This document shows, one piece after another, positions 1-7,206 of a stretch of 13,060 nt of DNA. The notes below the pieces were generated by a model that was not told the origin of the DNA, did no database searches, and worked only from the letters and a program-made list of their open reading frames with translations. Within the stretch, counting starts at the first letter, position 1. Each line of letters starts with the position of its first letter. The position numbers and the translations under genes are program-made. Source of the stretch: Candidatus Dormiibacterota bacterium (GTDB lineage: Bacteria; Chloroflexota; Dormibacteria; UBA8260; Bog-877); the NCBI GenBank assembly GCA_003164475.1, contig PLTL01000345.1, positions 1-13,060 of the forward strand. Reading direction: 5' to 3'.

Positions 1-129
1 CAGGTCGATCCCGCTCCGCTCGGCGATGTCCAGCAGCTCCAGGCCCAGGCCCGCCTCGACCAGCGGCCCGCCCATCCCAGGCACCTGGGACCCCTGGCCC
101 GGGAAGACCAGGGCCACCTGGTCGAGCAT
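1..129 (-). CDS. fabD: Malonyl-CoA:ACP transacylase, N-terminal fragment (cut by window edge)
   Basis: Only the first 43 codons are present; the gene continues past the left edge. Seen: the reverse strand from an ATG at 129 reads MLDQVALVFPGQGSQ, followed by a glycine-rich stretch. VFPGQGSQ is the hallmark N-terminal motif of the FabD family; its main-chain groups help form the oxyanion hole. The active-site GHSxG lies outside the window. FabD moves malonyl from CoA to acyl carrier protein to start chain extension in type II fatty acid synthesis, in the cytoplasm. It lies 42 bp after rpmF on the same strand. A GTG directly upstream (130-132) is an alternative start, and no strong Shine-Dalgarno separates the two. 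In many bacteria plsX and fabH sit between rpmF and fabD; here they do not. Identity is fairly secure despite the short fragment, because the motif is so characteristic. Confidence 0.85.
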   Translation of the reverse strand, partial: MLDQVALVFPGQGSQVPGMGGPLVEAGLGLELLDIAERSGIDL

Positions 130-171
130 CACCCGCTCGGAGTCACTCTCGCCCGCCCCCGGGCCTGAGGA

Positions 172-348
172 CTACTCAGTCGGGATGACCTCTCGCCCCT
201 TGTACTGACCGCAGTTGGGACAGATGGTGTGGGGACGGCGGGGGTGGCGGCATCTGGGGCAGGGAGACAGCGAGGGCCCCTGCAGCGCCAGGTGGGACCG
301 GCGCCGGTCGCGCCGGGCCTTGGGGATGCGTTCCTTGGGCAGTGCCAT
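172..348 (-). CDS. rpmF: 50S ribosomal protein L32
   Basis: This 58-residue protein starts MALPKERIPKARRDRRRSH, close to the usual L32 opening that carries the basic N-terminal tail. It has two CxxC pairs, C30-C33 and C43-C46, so it is the zinc-ribbon (C+) form. The C-terminus, GQYKGREVIPTE, matches the usual L32 ending. L32 is a late-assembling protein of the large subunit near the peptidyl-transferase exit region. Length is typical. It starts 34 bp after the SepIVA-like gene and is followed 42 bp later by fabD. The rpmF-fatty-acid-synthesis linkage is common in bacteria. No clear Shine-Dalgarno is visible before the ATG, so it may rely on coupling to the upstream gene. Confidence 0.96.
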   Translation of the reverse strand: MALPKERIPKARRDRRRSHLALQGPSLSPCPRCRHPRRPHTICPNCGQYKGREVIPTE

Positions 349-382
349 GACGAAAACGGAGTCTAGCAGGGGCCCGCCGAGG

Positions 383-910
383 CTACCGCTTCCGACCTCG
401 GCCCTTGGGCTTCTCGCCGCCCTCCGCGCCTGGGGCCAGGGTCTCCAGGCCCCGCCTCACCTGGGCCAGCGCCGAGGTCAACTCGGTCTCCAACTCCTCC
501 ATCCGGTCACGCACGTAGTCGTCGGCGTCGCGGCGCATCTTGCGGCTGCGCTCGCGGGCCTCGGTCAGGAGGCGGTCCGCCTCCAGGTTGGCCCGCCGGG
601 TCAGCTCGTGGTCATCGGTGAGCCGGTCGGCCCGCTCCTGGGCTGCGAGCAGTGTCTGCTCCGCCTGCTCGGAAGCCTCCCGGTACCGCGCCTCCCGGTT
701 CTCCAGGACCATCCGGGACTCTCGGATCTCGTCGGGGAGGGCCATCCGGATCTGGTCCAGGGCCTCCAGGATCTCCTCCTCGCTGACAACGATGGTCGAG
801 GTCAGAGGCAGCCGGCGGCTCTGGTTGACCAGCCCCTCCAGCCGGTCCAGGACGTCGAAGACCGAGATCGCCTCGGGGGCTGGCTCGAACTCCTCGTTCT
901 CGTCGGGCAT
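383..910 (-). CDS. SepIVA/DivIVA-like coiled-coil protein
   Basis: A 175-residue acidic protein with no signal peptide or membrane segment. Residues 1-45 hold an acidic lead followed by VFDVLDRLEGLVNQS. Residues about 60-165 are a long charged heptad-like stretch rich in Glu, Arg, Ala and Leu, typical of a coiled coil. The tail is basic and Gly-rich (GGEKPKGRGRKR). Size, the short LxxLExLVxxS head and position resemble mycobacterial SepIVA (Rv2927c family), a DivIVA-related septation factor; that function is inferred, not seen. An AGGAGG at 915-920 overlaps the coaD stop codon and sits 4 nt from the ATG, fixing the start and suggesting translational coupling. In many genomes a DUF177 (YceD) gene lies between this gene and rpmF; here only 34 bp separate them. 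It could also be a generic coiled-coil protein, often labelled ATPase-like. Confidence 0.7.
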   Translation of the reverse strand: MPDENEEFEPAPEAISVFDVLDRLEGLVNQSRRLPLTSTIVVSEEEILEALDQIRMALPDEIRESRMVLENREARYREASEQAEQTLLAAQERADRLTDDHELTRRANLEADRLLTEARERSRKMRRDADDYVRDRMEELETELTSALAQVRRGLETLAPGAEGGEKPKGRGRKR

Positions 911-914
911 CTTC

Positions 915-920
915 CCTCCT
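915..920 (-). promoter_or_regulatory. Shine-Dalgarno AGGAGG overlapping the coaD stop
   Basis: A perfect AGGAGG on the minus strand lies four bases before the ATG of the coiled-coil gene, and its last bases overlap the TAG of coaD (919-921). It sets the start at 910 and suggests that ribosomes ending coaD re-initiate on this gene. Confidence 0.75.
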
Positions 921-1419
921 ATCCGGCCCGGGTCGCCGGGGCCGACCTCAACTTCGTCTGGAGCGCCCGCTCCACCACCGGGGCCACCAGGCCCTCGATG
1001 CTACCCCCATGGGCGCAGACGTCCTTGAGCAGCGAGGAGCTGAGGTAGACATTGGAGAACCCAGTGATGAGGAATACGGTGTCGATCCTCGGCTCCAGCT
1101 GCCGGTTCATCAGCGCCATCTGGAACTCGTTGTCCAGGTCGGAGACCGCGCGCAGTCCCCGGATCATGACCGTGGCCCCTTCCGCCGTGGCGAAGGCCAC
1201 CGCCAGCCCCGAGAAAGGACGGACGGTGATGTCGGTGTCCGGGCCCAGGCTCTGACGGACCAGCTGGGCGCGCTCCTCCACCGAGAAGAGGTAGTTCTTC
1301 TGCTCGTTGTCCAGCACGCCGACCACGATTCGATCGAATATCTCTCGGGCTCGGCGGATCACATCCAGGTGCCCGCCGTGGATGGGGTCGAAGCTGCCGG
1401 GATAGACCGCCGTGGTCAT
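919..1419 (-). CDS. coaD: Phosphopantetheine adenylyltransferase
   Basis: This 166-residue cytoplasmic enzyme moves AMP from ATP to 4'-phosphopantetheine, giving dephospho-CoA, the penultimate step of CoA synthesis. It begins MTTAVYPGSFDPIHGGHLD, containing the nucleotidyl-transferase HxGH signature (H14-H17). The family block RGLRAVSDLDNEFQMALMNR is at about 88-106, and LSSSLLKDV at about 126-134. Length is typical (about 160). The open frame runs on upstream to 1545, but the ATG at 1419 puts the protein start exactly where the family starts, and CGGAGGG lies just upstream. The start overlaps the rsmD stop by 4 bp (ATGA), so it is probably translated by coupling. The rsmD-coaD pair is very widely conserved. 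Confidence 0.97.
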   Translation of the reverse strand: MTTAVYPGSFDPIHGGHLDVIRRAREIFDRIVVGVLDNEQKNYLFSVEERAQLVRQSLGPDTDITVRPFSGLAVAFATAEGATVMIRGLRAVSDLDNEFQMALMNRQLEPRIDTVFLITGFSNVYLSSSLLKDVCAHGGSIEGLVAPVVERALQTKLRSAPATRAG

Positions 1420-1997
1420 GGGGCCCTCCGATAGAGGGAGAGGTGGGTGGTGCCGTACCTGGCGGTACGCACGCAATTTAGCGCCCCGACCCGATCCGGC
1501 ACCGAGAGCTCGCGATGGTGCTCCACCACCACCACCGGTTCCCACCCGCTCCGGGTTGCGGCCAGCTCCCCCAGGAGCCGCACCGAGGCCAGGCAGAGCT
1601 GGGGGCCGTCCTCCAGGTAGGGCGGGTCGAGCAGGACCAGGCCCGAGGCGATCAGGTCCTCCGGATGAGACCTGACAAAGCTCAGGGAGTCCCCGACCAC
1701 CACCCGTCCGCGCCCGGTCCAGCCCAGGCTGTCCAGGTTGCTGCCGATCACCCGGGCCCGCCGGGGCTGGAGCTCGACGAAGGTGACGGCACGGGCGCCC
1801 CGCGAAAGCGCCTCCAGTCCCAGGCTGCCGATCCCGGCGAAGAGGTCCACCACCTCAGCCCCCACCACAAGTTCTCCGAGGATGTTGAAGCAGGCGGCCC
1901 GCACCAGCCCGCTGCTGGCCCGCAGCCCGTCCCCGGCCAGGGTGTGCAGATGTCGGCCGGCGGCCTCTCCCCCGGTCAATCGGGCTCCCCTGGTCAT
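1416..1997 (-). CDS. rsmD: 16S rRNA (guanine966-N2)-methyltransferase
   Basis: RsmD methylates G966 (E. coli numbering) of 16S rRNA in the small subunit. From the ATG at 1997 the protein has 193 residues, near the family norm. Seen: an N-terminal RLTGGEAAGRHL block matching the family's RVIAGxxRGRRL; a SAM-binding motif VVDLFAGIGSLGLEALSRGA, nearly identical to family consensus; and the catalytic DPPY in LVLLDPPY. The TSDRVREALFNIL segment is altered here to ASSGLVRAACFNIL. ATG codons at 2036 and 2048 would add 13 or 17 residues with no family counterpart; none of the starts has a good Shine-Dalgarno, so the start is uncertain. It is preceded by the widest gap in this gene run (to recG) and overlaps coaD by 4 bp. 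Confidence 0.93.
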   Translation of the reverse strand: MTRGARLTGGEAAGRHLHTLAGDGLRASSGLVRAACFNILGELVVGAEVVDLFAGIGSLGLEALSRGARAVTFVELQPRRARVIGSNLDSLGWTGRGRVVVGDSLSFVRSHPEDLIASGLVLLDPPYLEDGPQLCLASVRLLGELAATRSGWEPVVVVEHHRELSVPDRVGALNCVRTARYGTTHLSLYRRAP

Positions 1998-2176
1998 GGA
2001 GGGCGCCCGTCCCGTCCCGCCAGATCCTCGGCTCATGGGCCAAAGCATCGCAGGGAACGGGCCGGGCTGGCCACGAGCAGCGTCGGGCGGTCTCCAGGCG
2101 CTTTCAGGCCGCTTCCGTCCAGGGATCGCGGGCCGGTCCCCACCGACCGCGGGAGAGCTGGGCCCCGCCCGAGCGG
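1998..2176 (-). other. Intergenic gap between recG and rsmD
   Basis: About 180 bp without a convincing gene, the only wide gap in an otherwise tight gene run. It is GC-rich. The rsmD frame stays open back to 2048, so part of it may be a longer rsmD N-terminus. I see no convincing -10/-35 pair, no hairpin followed by a U-run and no Shine-Dalgarno. A separate promoter for rsmD-coaD is possible, but the sequence does not show one. Confidence 0.4.
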
Positions 2177-4294
2177 TCAGTCGAATTCGAACACCACCTG
2201 GTAGTGGCGCATCTCCTGGCGCAGCAGGGGATCGCGCAGCTCCGGATCGCGGTCCAGCAGCGTCTCCGCCGCCGACCTCGCCCGCCGGCGCAGACCCTCG
2301 TCGAGGAGGTCACCCACCCGCATCTCGGGGAGCCCGTGCTGGCGCAGCCCGTACGGTTCGCCGGCCCCTCGCAGTTTGAGGTCGATCTCAGCTAGCTCGA
2401 ACCCATCGCGGTGGTCGACCAGGGCCCGGAGCCGGGCCCGGGCGGCGACCTCCTCGTCCTCGGCGAAGAGCAGGCAGAAGGAGGGGTCTGGGCCCCGCCC
2501 AACCCGGCCCCGGAACTGGTGCAGCTGGGCCAGGCCGAAGCGGTCGGCGCCTTCGATTCCCATCACCGTCGCGTTGGGGAAGTCAACCCCCACCTCGATG
2601 ACGCTGGTCGCCACCAGGATGTCGAACTCTCCGGCACCGAAGGCCGCCATCCGTTGGGCCTTCTCGCGGGCCGGAAGCCGCCCATGGACGAGCGTGAGCC
2701 GGAGATCCGGGAACACCTCGGAGCGAAGGCGCTGGTGCTCGGCGGTGGCGGAGCGGGTCTGCTGCAGGGGCGAGTCCTCCACCAAAGGACAGATGATGAA
2801 CCCTTGGTGGCCGCGGCGGACCTCGGAGCGGATGAACTCGTAGGCCTCCGGGCGCTGGGCCGGCTCCACCAACCGGGTCTCGATGGGGATCCTGCTCGGG
2901 GGGAGGTGCCGGATCTGGCTCACGTCGAGATCCCCGTAGAGGGTCCGCGCCAGGGAGCGCGGGATCGGGGTTGCGGTCAGGGACAGGAAGTCCGGGTTCA
3001 GCCCCGCCTTCTCCAGCAGCCGCAGCCGTTGCGCCACCCCGAACCGGTGCTGCTCGTCGACGATGCAGAGCCCCAGATCGGGCAGGGTGACATCGTCCTC
3101 GATCAGGGCGTGGGTGCCAACGACGATCTGGTCAGCGCCGGCGCTGAGAGCAGCCAGAATCTCCCGGCGCTGGACGGCCGTGGTGCTGCCCACCAGCAGG
3201 CGGGGCCAGATTGCAAACTTGGAGAGCAGCTCCCTCAAGGTGTCGAAGTGCTGCCGGGCCAGGATCTCGGTGGGGGCCATCAGGACCACCTGGTGGCCGG
3301 CCGCCATCGCCATCCGGGCCGCCATCGCGGCCACCACCGTCTTGCCCGATCCCACGTCTCCCTGGAGCAGCCGGTTCATGGGCGAGGGACGGTCCATGTC
3401 GGTGAGGATCTCGTGGGCGGCCCGGCGCTGGTCGTCGGTGAGCTTGAACGGGAGGCTGGCAACGAACTCCCTCGCCACTCCCACGCTGTAGGGGCTACGG
3501 ACCCCCGCCCTCCGCAACCGCTGGCGGCGGGCCATCAGGGCGGCCAGCTGGGGATAGAAGAGCTCATCGAAGCCGAATCGCTCCTGAGCTCGCTCCAGCG
3601 CACCCTGGTCCTCAGGGAAATGGATGTCGTGGAGCGCCCCGGATAGGGGGATGAGCCCCTCGCGGAGGCGGATCGGCTCCGGCAGGGGGTCCTGAATGCC
3701 GGCAGCCAATGGGAGCAGGCGGGCCACCTGGGCCCGCAGCCAGCGGGAGCTCACCCCGTAGGTCTCGGGATAGGTGGGCACCAGCACCCCGACACTGGAC
3801 TGGCTCACCAGCTTGCGCTCGCGCTCCACATCGGGGTTGCGCAGCTGCAGTTCACCTGCCCGGCTCCGGGCCGCCTTGCCGTGGAGGGTGAGCCGATCCC
3901 CCAACTTGAGCAGATGGCGCAGGTGGGGCTGGTTGAACCAGACCACCGCGAGCTCGCCAGTGGGGTCGGCCACCCGTGCCTCGATCAGCTCCATCCTCCG
4001 GTAGCGGGCTCGGCGCGCGCTCATCCTCACCAGTTCCACCTCGACGGTGGCGGCCAGTCCCGGGCGGAGCTGGTTCACAGATACCCGCTCACGCTGGTCG
4101 TCGTGGCGCCGGGGTAGGTACCAGAGCAGATCCCGAACGGTCCGGCAACCGAGCCGGTGCAACCCCTCCAGTCGCTGGGGCGAGATCCGAGGCAGCTGGG
4201 ACAGCGGGGAGTCAAGGCCGAGGGCGGCCACCCCGGGAGCCACCTGCCCGCCACCGCGGGCGCGAGCCGGGGTGCGGCTAGGGCCTGGCTTCAA
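2177..4294 (-). CDS. recG: ATP-dependent DNA helicase RecG
   Basis: RecG is a monomeric superfamily 2 helicase that reverses stalled replication forks and moves branched DNA. The 705-residue frame shows the N-terminal helical part with LSQLPRISPQRLEGLHRLG (about 31-49) and DLLWYLPRRHDD, the OB-fold wedge domain (about 75-170), then helicase motifs: Walker A GDVGSGKT (312-319), DEQH (413-416), TATPIPR (440-446). Further on are the motif VI region QFRGRVGRG and the accessory C-terminal domain with GAGEPYGLRQHGLPEM. The start is uncertain. TTG at 4294 overlaps the degV end by 17 bp and lacks a Shine-Dalgarno. GTG at 4243 would give 688 residues, a 34-bp gap from degV and the same family match. 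recG beside degV, fakA and asp23 is a common bacterial order. Confidence 0.96.
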   Translation of the reverse strand: MKPGPSRTPARARGGGQVAPGVAALGLDSPLSQLPRISPQRLEGLHRLGCRTVRDLLWYLPRRHDDQRERVSVNQLRPGLAATVEVELVRMSARRARYRRMELIEARVADPTGELAVVWFNQPHLRHLLKLGDRLTLHGKAARSRAGELQLRNPDVERERKLVSQSSVGVLVPTYPETYGVSSRWLRAQVARLLPLAAGIQDPLPEPIRLREGLIPLSGALHDIHFPEDQGALERAQERFGFDELFYPQLAALMARRQRLRRAGVRSPYSVGVAREFVASLPFKLTDDQRRAAHEILTDMDRPSPMNRLLQGDVGSGKTVVAAMAARMAMAAGHQVVLMAPTEILARQHFDTLRELLSKFAIWPRLLVGSTTAVQRREILAALSAGADQIVVGTHALIEDDVTLPDLGLCIVDEQHRFGVAQRLRLLEKAGLNPDFLSLTATPIPRSLARTLYGDLDVSQIRHLPPSRIPIETRLVEPAQRPEAYEFIRSEVRRGHQGFIICPLVEDSPLQQTRSATAEHQRLRSEVFPDLRLTLVHGRLPAREKAQRMAAFGAGEFDILVATSVIEVGVDFPNATVMGIEGADRFGLAQLHQFRGRVGRGPDPSFCLLFAEDEEVAARARLRALVDHRDGFELAEIDLKLRGAGEPYGLRQHGLPEMRVGDLLDEGLRRRARSAAETLLDRDPELRDPLLRQEMRHYQVVFEFD

Positions 4295-5123
4295 GGTAGA
4301 CGTAGGCGAGGGTCCCCGGGCCGCAGTGGCTGCTGATCACTGGGCTGGCGTGGTGCATCAGGATGTCCATCCCCGGGAACGTCCCCCTGGCGTCGGCGAG
4401 GAGGCCCGCGGCATCGTCGGACGTCCCCACGTAGAGCACCCCCAGGCCGGCCAGGGGACGGTGCTCCACCAGGATCTCGCTGAGCCTGCTGATCCCCACC
4501 GCCCTGCTCCTCACCCGGCCGATGGGGACCACCGACCCGTCGGCACCCAGGCCAATGATAGGCTTGATCGAGAGGGCGCCCCCCAGGATCGCCTGGACCT
4601 TTCCGATCCGTCCCCCCAGCTGCAGGTAGCGGACGGTGTCCACCAGGCAGACGATCCCGCTCCGGTCCGCCATCCCGGCCAGCGCGGCGACGATCTCGGT
4701 GGCCGAGCGCCCCCCCTGGGCCAGCTCCACCGCCCTCAGCACCTGAAAGCCGGTGGCCAAGCTCACCGTCCGACTGTCCACGACGTGGATCCGTCCCTGG
4801 CCGATCGCCTCGGCGGCAACCAGCGCCGAGCCACAGGTGCCGCTCAGGGCGGAGGCGATGTGGACCGAGACCACCTCGTCCTCGGGTGCCACCAGCAGCC
4901 TTCGGTAGACGGCCTCGAAGTCGCCGGGGGGTGGCTGCGAGGTGCGGGGGAGGGCCCTGGCCGCCGCCAGCCGGCGCAGGAACTCCTGGTCGTCGATGTC
5001 GACCCGGTCGCGGAACTCCTCGTCCCCGAAGTGGATCCGAAGAGGGACGGTGGCCACCCCGGCCTCGGCTCTGAGCTCCTCAGGCAGGTCGCAGGTGCTG
5101 TCGGTGACGATCCGGACGGTCAC
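4278..5123 (-). CDS. degV: DegV family fatty acid-binding protein (FakB-like)
   Basis: A 281-residue soluble protein of the DegV family, which binds one fatty acid deep in the fold and presents its carboxylate to the FakA kinase. Seen: N-terminal IVTDSTCDLP (5-14), the ligand-binding TSQP loop (61-64) and HIASALSGTCGSA (88-100). Also present are LVDTVRYLQLGGRIG and a C-terminal half with GPGTLAYVY. Length is typical (about 280). The start is a GTG at 5123, 12 bp after the fakA-like stop; no upstream in-frame start fits better. Adjacency to a DAK2-type kinase strongly supports the fatty-acid-kinase role, though the preferred fatty acid cannot be read from sequence. Mixed basis: motifs are seen, the partner role is inferred from the family and neighbourhood. 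Confidence 0.93.
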   Translation of the reverse strand: MTVRIVTDSTCDLPEELRAEAGVATVPLRIHFGDEEFRDRVDIDDQEFLRRLAAARALPRTSQPPPGDFEAVYRRLLVAPEDEVVSVHIASALSGTCGSALVAAEAIGQGRIHVVDSRTVSLATGFQVLRAVELAQGGRSATEIVAALAGMADRSGIVCLVDTVRYLQLGGRIGKVQAILGGALSIKPIIGLGADGSVVPIGRVRSRAVGISRLSEILVEHRPLAGLGVLYVGTSDDAAGLLADARGTFPGMDILMHHASPVISSHCGPGTLAYVYLEARP

Positions 5124-5135
5124 CGCTCGGCCCGT

Positions 5136-6818
5136 CTACTCCGCCGAGAGGATGAACGGGTAGAGGGCCTGGCCGCCGTCGTGGCACTCCACCTCCAGAT
5201 TCGGGAACCGCTGCCGAATCGCCCCGGCCAGGCCCTCGGCGGCGGCCGCGGCGACCTCGGCGCCGCGGTAGATGGTTACCACCTCGACCGAACCCGGGGG
5301 CAGCTCCCCCAGGGCCGCCAGCACCACCTCCTCCACCTCCCCGCCGGAGCTGACCAGGCGGCCGTCCAGCATGCCCACCACCTCCCCCTTGGCGATGTCG
5401 CGGTCGCCCACCCGGCTGTCCCGCACCGCATTGGTCACCTCGACGGCATGGACCCCGACCAGGGCCCGCTCCATGCGGTGGCGGTTCACCTCCAGAGAGG
5501 ACTCGGGGTCGAATGCGAGAAGTGCCGCGATCCCCTGGGGGAGGTTGCGGGATTTCACCACCGCGGCGCTTCGGGGGGAGACCCGCGCCGCCTGCTCCGC
5601 CCCCAGGACCAAGTTAGGGTTGTTGGGCAGCACCAGGGACTGGTGGGTGCCGGCCTCACTCATCGCCCGCAGCAGCTGTTCGGTGGAGGGGTTCATGCCC
5701 TGGCCTCCCTCCACCACCGCCGCCGCGCCCAGCCCCAGGAGCAGCTCCCGGAAGCCCTGGCCCTGGGCCACCGCCACCACCCCGAGCGGGGCGCCGCTGG
5801 CCTTTTCCGCCACCGCGATGGCCCGCTCCCGAGCCTGGCGGTGCTGGTCGGTCATGTCCTCCACCTTGAGCCGCTCGATCCGGCCCACCTGGGCCGCCCT
5901 GGAGAGCACCTCCCAGGGCTCGGGGGTGTGGATGTGGACGTGGAGCAACCCCCTGTCCCCGACCACCAGGGCCGAGTCGTCGTCGGACTCGTTGCCCAAG
6001 CGGGCCCGAAACTCCAGCGGGTCGAGCTCGGAGCCCAGCAGCGAGAACTCCGTGCAGTAGCCGAACCCGCCCTCGGGAGCGCTGACGGCGGCCACTCCCC
6101 CCCCGGGCGCACCAACCGGCCAACCCCCGCCGGCGGCGACCCTGGCCTCGAGCGCGACCGGCCAGCCGGCGGGGCCGGTGATCCGGTCCGAGATCGCGCT
6201 CAGAATCACAGCCAGGCCGAATCCGCCGGCATCCACCACCCCGGCCTGGCGAAGGACCTCCATCTGCTCCCGGCTGCGCTCCACCGCGGCCCACGCCTCC
6301 GCCACCATCGCCTGCAGCACCCGGGTCAGATCGCTGCCGGACTCGAAGGTCTGCTGGGCCGCCTGGGCGGCATCCCGGATGACCGAGAGGATGGTCCCCT
6401 CGACCGGCCGCTTGACCGCCAGGTAGGCCACCCGAGAACCCTCCTGAAGTGCCTGGCAGAGCCCCTTGGCGTCCAGGCTGTCGTGTCCCTGGCACTGGGT
6501 GGAGAAGCCCCGGAGCACCTGGGAGAGGATCACTCCCGAGTTGCCCCGCGCCCCCATCAATGAGCCGTGAGCGGCGGCTCCGGCCACCGCCGGGACCGCG
6601 GCTGTGGGCGGCAACTTCTCGACCTCGAGACAGGCCGCCTCCAAAGTTAGGTGCATGTTGCTCCCGGTGTCCCCATCCGGCACCGGGAAGACGTTCAGCT
6701 CGTTGATCCGTTCCCGCTGCTCGAAGAGCCGCTCCAGGGCCCGCTCCAGCCCCTCGCGCAGACCTTCGGCGGTCACCTCCAGGGGCGACCCTGCGGTGGC
6801 AATGTCAGCTGCCGCCAT
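5136..6818 (-). CDS. fakA: DAK2-domain fatty acid kinase (FakA-like)
   Basis: A 560-residue protein, close to FakA of Gram-positive bacteria (about 550). FakA phosphorylates FakB-bound fatty acids to acyl-phosphate, which feeds phospholipid synthesis. Seen: the N-terminal DhaL/DAK2 kinase domain with NVFPVPDGDTGSNM (about 42-55; Mg-binding Asp48 and Asp50), GARGNSGVILSQVLRGF and KRPVEGTILSVIRDA. The middle domain has FGYCTEF and the HIH pair in VHIHTPEPWEV. The C-terminal part has SLVLPNNPNLVLGAEQAA and GGQALYPFILS. The open frame extends to 6911, but its first 31 residues only shadow asp23. The ATG at 6818 has a GAGGAG about 4 nt upstream and overlaps the asp23 end by 14 bp. It lies just before degV, its likely substrate carrier. 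Confidence 0.93.
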   Translation of the reverse strand: MAAADIATAGSPLEVTAEGLREGLERALERLFEQRERINELNVFPVPDGDTGSNMHLTLEAACLEVEKLPPTAAVPAVAGAAAHGSLMGARGNSGVILSQVLRGFSTQCQGHDSLDAKGLCQALQEGSRVAYLAVKRPVEGTILSVIRDAAQAAQQTFESGSDLTRVLQAMVAEAWAAVERSREQMEVLRQAGVVDAGGFGLAVILSAISDRITGPAGWPVALEARVAAGGGWPVGAPGGGVAAVSAPEGGFGYCTEFSLLGSELDPLEFRARLGNESDDDSALVVGDRGLLHVHIHTPEPWEVLSRAAQVGRIERLKVEDMTDQHRQARERAIAVAEKASGAPLGVVAVAQGQGFRELLLGLGAAAVVEGGQGMNPSTEQLLRAMSEAGTHQSLVLPNNPNLVLGAEQAARVSPRSAAVVKSRNLPQGIAALLAFDPESSLEVNRHRMERALVGVHAVEVTNAVRDSRVGDRDIAKGEVVGMLDGRLVSSGGEVEEVVLAALGELPPGSVEVVTIYRGAEVAAAAAEGLAGAIRQRFPNLEVECHDGGQALYPFILSAE

Positions 6819-7191
6819 CCCGCTCCTCAGGAGGCCTGATCCCCTGCACGTTGACGTTGACCTCCAGGACCGGCACGGAGAGGTGCTTCTCCAGGCTGTA
6901 GGCGACCGCACTCATCAGGTTGTGGGCGACCTCGAGGATCCGCACCCCGTGGTCGACCACCACGTAGAGCTCCACCGAGAGCCCCTCGTCGGAGACCCGC
7001 AGCTCGATCCCGCGCTCAGCGTTGTCCCGGTTCAGCAGTTCGGCGAGGCCGTCCCTCAGCCCCCTGGCCGACATCCCCACGATGCCGTAGCAGTCGCCGG
7101 CCGCCCGCGCTGCCAGCACCGCCACCACCCGGGGCGACACCTCCACCGAGCCGAGCGGGTAGGTCTGCATCAGCGGCCGGTTGCTTGGCAC
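6805..7191 (-). CDS. Asp23/Gls24 family envelope stress response protein
   Basis: This 128-residue protein belongs to the Asp23/Gls24 (DUF322) family, small cytoplasmic proteins tied to envelope stress in Firmicutes. Seen: GSVEVSPRVVAVLAARAAGDCYGIVGM near the start in short form (SVEVSP then GIVGM), then ELYVVVDHGVRILEVAHNL, and a C-terminal VNVNVQGIR, all in the family order. There is no signal peptide or membrane segment. The frame is open to an ATG at 7227, but a GTG at 7191 has an AGGAGG at 7201-7206, nine bases upstream, while the ATGs at 7227 and 7170 have none; I therefore chose GTG. It overlaps fakA by 14 bp and is the first gene of the leftward run, divergent from rpmB. The exact cellular role in this lineage is unknown. 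Confidence 0.88.
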   Translation of the reverse strand: MPSNRPLMQTYPLGSVEVSPRVVAVLAARAAGDCYGIVGMSARGLRDGLAELLNRDNAERGIELRVSDEGLSVELYVVVDHGVRILEVAHNLMSAVAYSLEKHLSVPVLEVNVNVQGIRPPEERDGGS

Positions 7192-7200
7192 GGGAGCCTT

Positions 7201-7206
7201 CCTCCT
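7201..7206 (-). promoter_or_regulatory. Shine-Dalgarno AGGAGG deciding the asp23 start
   Basis: A perfect AGGAGG on the minus strand lies nine bases before the GTG at 7191. It lies inside the longer open frame starting at 7227, which argues that the longer version is not the real protein. Confidence 0.7.

Noticed and set aside
1420..1545. N-terminal extension of the coaD frame
   Set aside because: The family start MTTAVYPGSFDP lies at 1419 with a good ribosome site; the extra part overlaps rsmD in another frame.
2411..3646. A 411-residue open frame on the plus strand
   Set aside because: Antisense to the helicase domains of recG, with shadow-type composition.
4047..6563. An 838-residue open frame on the plus strand
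   Set aside because: It lies opposite degV and fakA, which have clear family motifs. High GC keeps stop codons rare in the opposite frame. Its product is rich in Pro, His, Gly and Arg with no domain.
6819..6911. N-terminal extension of the fakA frame
   Set aside because: It overlaps the conserved C-terminal part of asp23, and the ATG at 6818 has a good ribosome site.
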